DNA of 64,000 bases, taken from Cohnella mopanensis (GTDB lineage: Bacteria > Bacillota > Bacilli > Paenibacillales > Paenibacillaceae). The translations under genes and the position numbers were made by a program. Below, piece after piece: positions 62,514 to 64,000 of this stretch; within the stretch, counting starts at the first letter, position 1, and every line of letters starts with the position of its first letter. Where the stretch lies: NCBI RefSeq assembly GCF_022352055.1, contig NZ_JAKRWM010000002.1, positions 558,001 through 622,000 on the forward strand, in the 5' to 3' direction. The notes below the pieces were generated by a model. It was not told where the DNA came from and searched no databases. It worked only from the letters and a program-made list of their open reading frames with translations.

Positions 62514-63257
62514 ATGAAGGAACCCAAAGATACGAACTCGATGGGAAGAATGTGGAATTTATACAAGATGGGCGGAATTACTCCCGCAATCGCGTCCATG
62601 TTAGGTTCGTCCAATGCTCAGCAAATGGCCTTTATCCGTTCAATGTCACGCGACCAGCGTAAGGAAAGCTCTCTTGAAATGCAGCTGACGGAGATGGAGG
62701 CGGTTGTTTTCGATTTGGAAACAACCGGCTTCTATCCTTATAACGGCGATGAAATCCTATCGATCGGCGGGGTCAAAATCGTCGGAGAGAATTTAGAAGT
62801 AACAGAGCCATTTTACCAGCTCGTTAATCCGAAGAGGAAAGTCCCGAAGCATATTACGGAATTAACCGGCATAACGAACGAGATGGCGGAGAACGCACCG
62901 GATTTAATGCAAGTTTTGCATGATTTCATGGACTTCGCCGGGAAGAGGGTGCTGATCGCTCACGGTAGCGGGCATGACAAGCAATTTCTGAATAGCGCTT
63001 TGTGGCGTACCTCGAAGGTGAACCTGACGCATCGGATCGTGGATACGATGATGATCGCGAAGTGGCTAGAGCCCAAGGCTATTCAATATGGATTAGATGA
63101 AGTGCTGGATCGTTACGGGGTAGAAGTGACGGAGCGTCATCATGCCTTGCACGACTCGGTAATGACGGCGAAGCTGTATTTTAAGTTTCTTAAGTTTATT
63201 AGGGATAGGCAAGTTACGACTTTAGGGGAGCTTTACGCTTATTTAAGCCGACATTGA
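62514..63257 (+). CDS. DEDDh 3'-5' exonuclease (DnaQ/PolC epsilon-like)
   Basis: 247 residues. ExoI VVFDLETTGFYPYNGDEI (Asp/Glu, about residues 64-81), ExoII with HGSGHDKQFLNSALWR (about 147-162), ExoIII HHALHDSVMTAKLY (about 206-219). A basic, non-catalytic N-terminal 60 residues precede. It could proofread or trim nucleic acid; a partner polymerase is not evident. ATG 62514 is 6 bp after GGGAGGTGA, which overlaps the DUF294 stop, so the two are coupled. Confidence 0.88.
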   Translation: MKEPKDTNSMGRMWNLYKMGGITPAIASMLGSSNAQQMAFIRSMSRDQRKESSLEMQLTEMEAVVFDLETTGFYPYNGDEILSIGGVKIVGENLEVTEPFYQLVNPKRKVPKHITELTGITNEMAENAPDLMQVLHDFMDFAGKRVLIAHGSGHDKQFLNSALWRTSKVNLTHRIVDTMMIAKWLEPKAIQYGLDEVLDRYGVEVTERHHALHDSVMTAKLYFKFLKFIRDRQVTTLGELYAYLSRH

Positions 63258-63688
63258 CCATACGATTCTTGGTGGATCGGCAGGGCAATCCAGCCGTCCG
63301 CGGAATCCCGCACATAAACTGCAAGCTCGAATTGATCTCGCGTGAGTCCGACAATCCAATAGGTGCCCCATGGAACGTAACCTAGTTCATCGCTAACGCT
63401 TGGAGCTAGCGAACCTTGCGGATGCGAGTGGAAAAAGCCAACGATTTCTCGTTGGTTTTTTTGCGCGCCGTAATAAGCGGCGATCCAATCTTCCGGATGG
63501 AAGGCAAAAGAAGTAATCGATGCTGCGGATACGTTACGGAGAAGGCTAAACCCATCGGCAATTAACGTGTTATTTTGAACAGTACCGAAAATAACTCCGC
63601 AAACTTCGTGAGGTTGACGCCGTCGAGATGCTTCTACAAGACTCTGTTCCAATGTTTTATTTAAGATTACTGCCGTTATATTCTTCAT
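63239..63688 (-). CDS. JAMM/MPN (Mov34) metalloprotease-like protein
   Basis: 149 residues. JAMM zinc motif FFHSHPQGSLAPSVSD (about 86-101, HxHxnSxxD) with an upstream Glu in HEVCGVIFG (about 27-35). Bacterial MPN+ proteins cleave isopeptide-like or C-terminal peptide bonds (for example in sulfur-carrier maturation); no ubiquitin-like partner gene is seen beside it. It overlaps the convergent exonuclease gene by 19 bp. Shine-Dalgarno is weak (GGGGGCGAG). Confidence 0.83.
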   Translation of the reverse strand: MKNITAVILNKTLEQSLVEASRRRQPHEVCGVIFGTVQNNTLIADGFSLLRNVSAASITSFAFHPEDWIAAYYGAQKNQREIVGFFHSHPQGSLAPSVSDELGYVPWGTYWIVGLTRDQFELAVYVRDSADGWIALPIHQESYGQCRLK

Positions 63689-63760
63689 GCTCCGTCACTC
63701 GCCCCCAACAATAACAACCTCTAACCGAGTATGAGGGATGGGGGGCTTGAAGGGCAACCC

Positions 63761-64000
63761 CTATTGGACTTGTTTCCCAGGCTTGACCAAGAAGAAAACG
63801 AGACCTAGAGAAATTAAAGACAAAAGGGATACTGTAATGAACACAATCTGATGAGAAATTCCCATCATCCATCCGAACAGCGGGGGCCCGAAGGCGACTC
63901 CGAAAAATCTTAGACTGCTGTAGAGGGAGGTGATCATCCCCCTTTCCGCCTTTTCCACCGCGCCGGTGATCATCGTATTCAAGCATGGAAGCAATAACCC
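63761..64000 (-). CDS. MFS transporter, C-terminal part (cut by window edge)
   Basis: 79 residues visible; the frame stays open to the window edge, so the gene starts beyond 64000. Two membrane segments and the motif EKAERGMITSLYSSLRFFGVAFGPPLFG, typical of the C-terminal half of YfmO/YfkL-like drug or metallophore MFS exporters. The substrate cannot be judged from this fragment. Confidence 0.75.
   Translation of the reverse strand, partial: GLLLPCLNTMITGAVEKAERGMITSLYSSLRFFGVAFGPPLFGWMMGISHQIVFITVSLLSLISLGLVFFLVKPGKQVQ

Noticed and set aside
63657..63986. 109-codon minus-strand frame at the right edge
   Set aside because: It overlaps the truncated MFS frame, which has clear transporter motifs and membrane segments; this frame is basic and has no domain.

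Overview
The window looks like a chromosomal segment of an endospore-forming Gram-positive bacterium of the Paenibacillaceae (Paenibacillus/Cohnella type). The reasons are strong Bacillales Shine-Dalgarno sequences, frequent GTG/TTG starts, sporulation and spore-coat genes (spoVB, CotB-, CotG- and CotH-like), a T-box leader, a Firmicutes-type 6S RNA, an S-layer (SLH) glucanase, and the order tgt-yajC-spoVB-secD-secF-recJ-apt-relA-dtd-hisS-aspS-tcdA-rarA. The genus is an inference; no rRNA or other marker is present.

Region 1 (1-15.5 kb) is housekeeping: tRNA queuosine modification (tgt), Sec translocation (yajC, secD, secF), small membrane proteins, the SpoVB-type flippase, a ComN-like regulator, a cation diffusion facilitator, RecJ, adenine salvage (apt), the bifunctional (p)ppGpp enzyme (relA) and D-aminoacyl-tRNA deacylase (dtd). 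Region 2 (15.5-21.2 kb) is an accessory island: a 1471-residue secreted SLH/GH16/multi-CBM beta-glucanase and a LacI-type regulator on the minus strand, with a well-formed promoter, a 22-bp near-perfect dyad at the inferred transcription start and a near-consensus cre box. Region 3 (21.3-26.4 kb) is a T-box-controlled hisS-aspS operon with tcdA and a DUF3052/OmdA-like gene.

Region 4 (26.4-29.8 kb) is a spore-coat locus: two CotB-like genes on the minus strand, a repetitive Gly/Arg/Ser-rich CotG-like gene starting at a TTG, and a CotH-like kinase. Region 5 (29.9-40 kb) holds rarA, a diguanylate cyclase, a CNNM/CorC-like protein with an unusual hairpin leader, two exporters, a YtpB-type terpene synthase, pfkA and a DUF3906 gene. 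Region 6 (40-48.9 kb) is a complete nucleoside scavenging cluster: a DeoR regulator with a duplicated operator, deoC, pdp, a purine nucleoside phosphorylase and a BmpA-type ABC importer. No phosphopentomutase gene is present.

Region 7 (48.9-64 kb) is mixed. It holds a MerR-methyltransferase fusion followed by a Nudix fusion gene whose promoter has MerR-type geometry, a DUF4015 glycosidase-like protein, YitT, a CshA-like RNA helicase, a DUF624 protein, 6S RNA, Tpx divergent from a LysR regulator, a YugP-type metalloprotease with a MerR regulator, an ammonium transporter behind a GlnR/TnrA-like box, a DUF294 nucleotidyltransferase with a DEDDh exonuclease, a JAMM protein and the 3' end of an MFS transporter cut by the window edge. 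No IS element, prophage, CRISPR array, tRNA or rRNA gene was seen.

The observations most worth following are the CotB/CotG/CotH phosphorylation module with a compositionally unusual CotG, the operator architecture of the SLH-glucanase gene, the MerR-methyltransferase/Nudix pair, and the apparent Asp (GAC) specifier in the hisS-aspS T-box.
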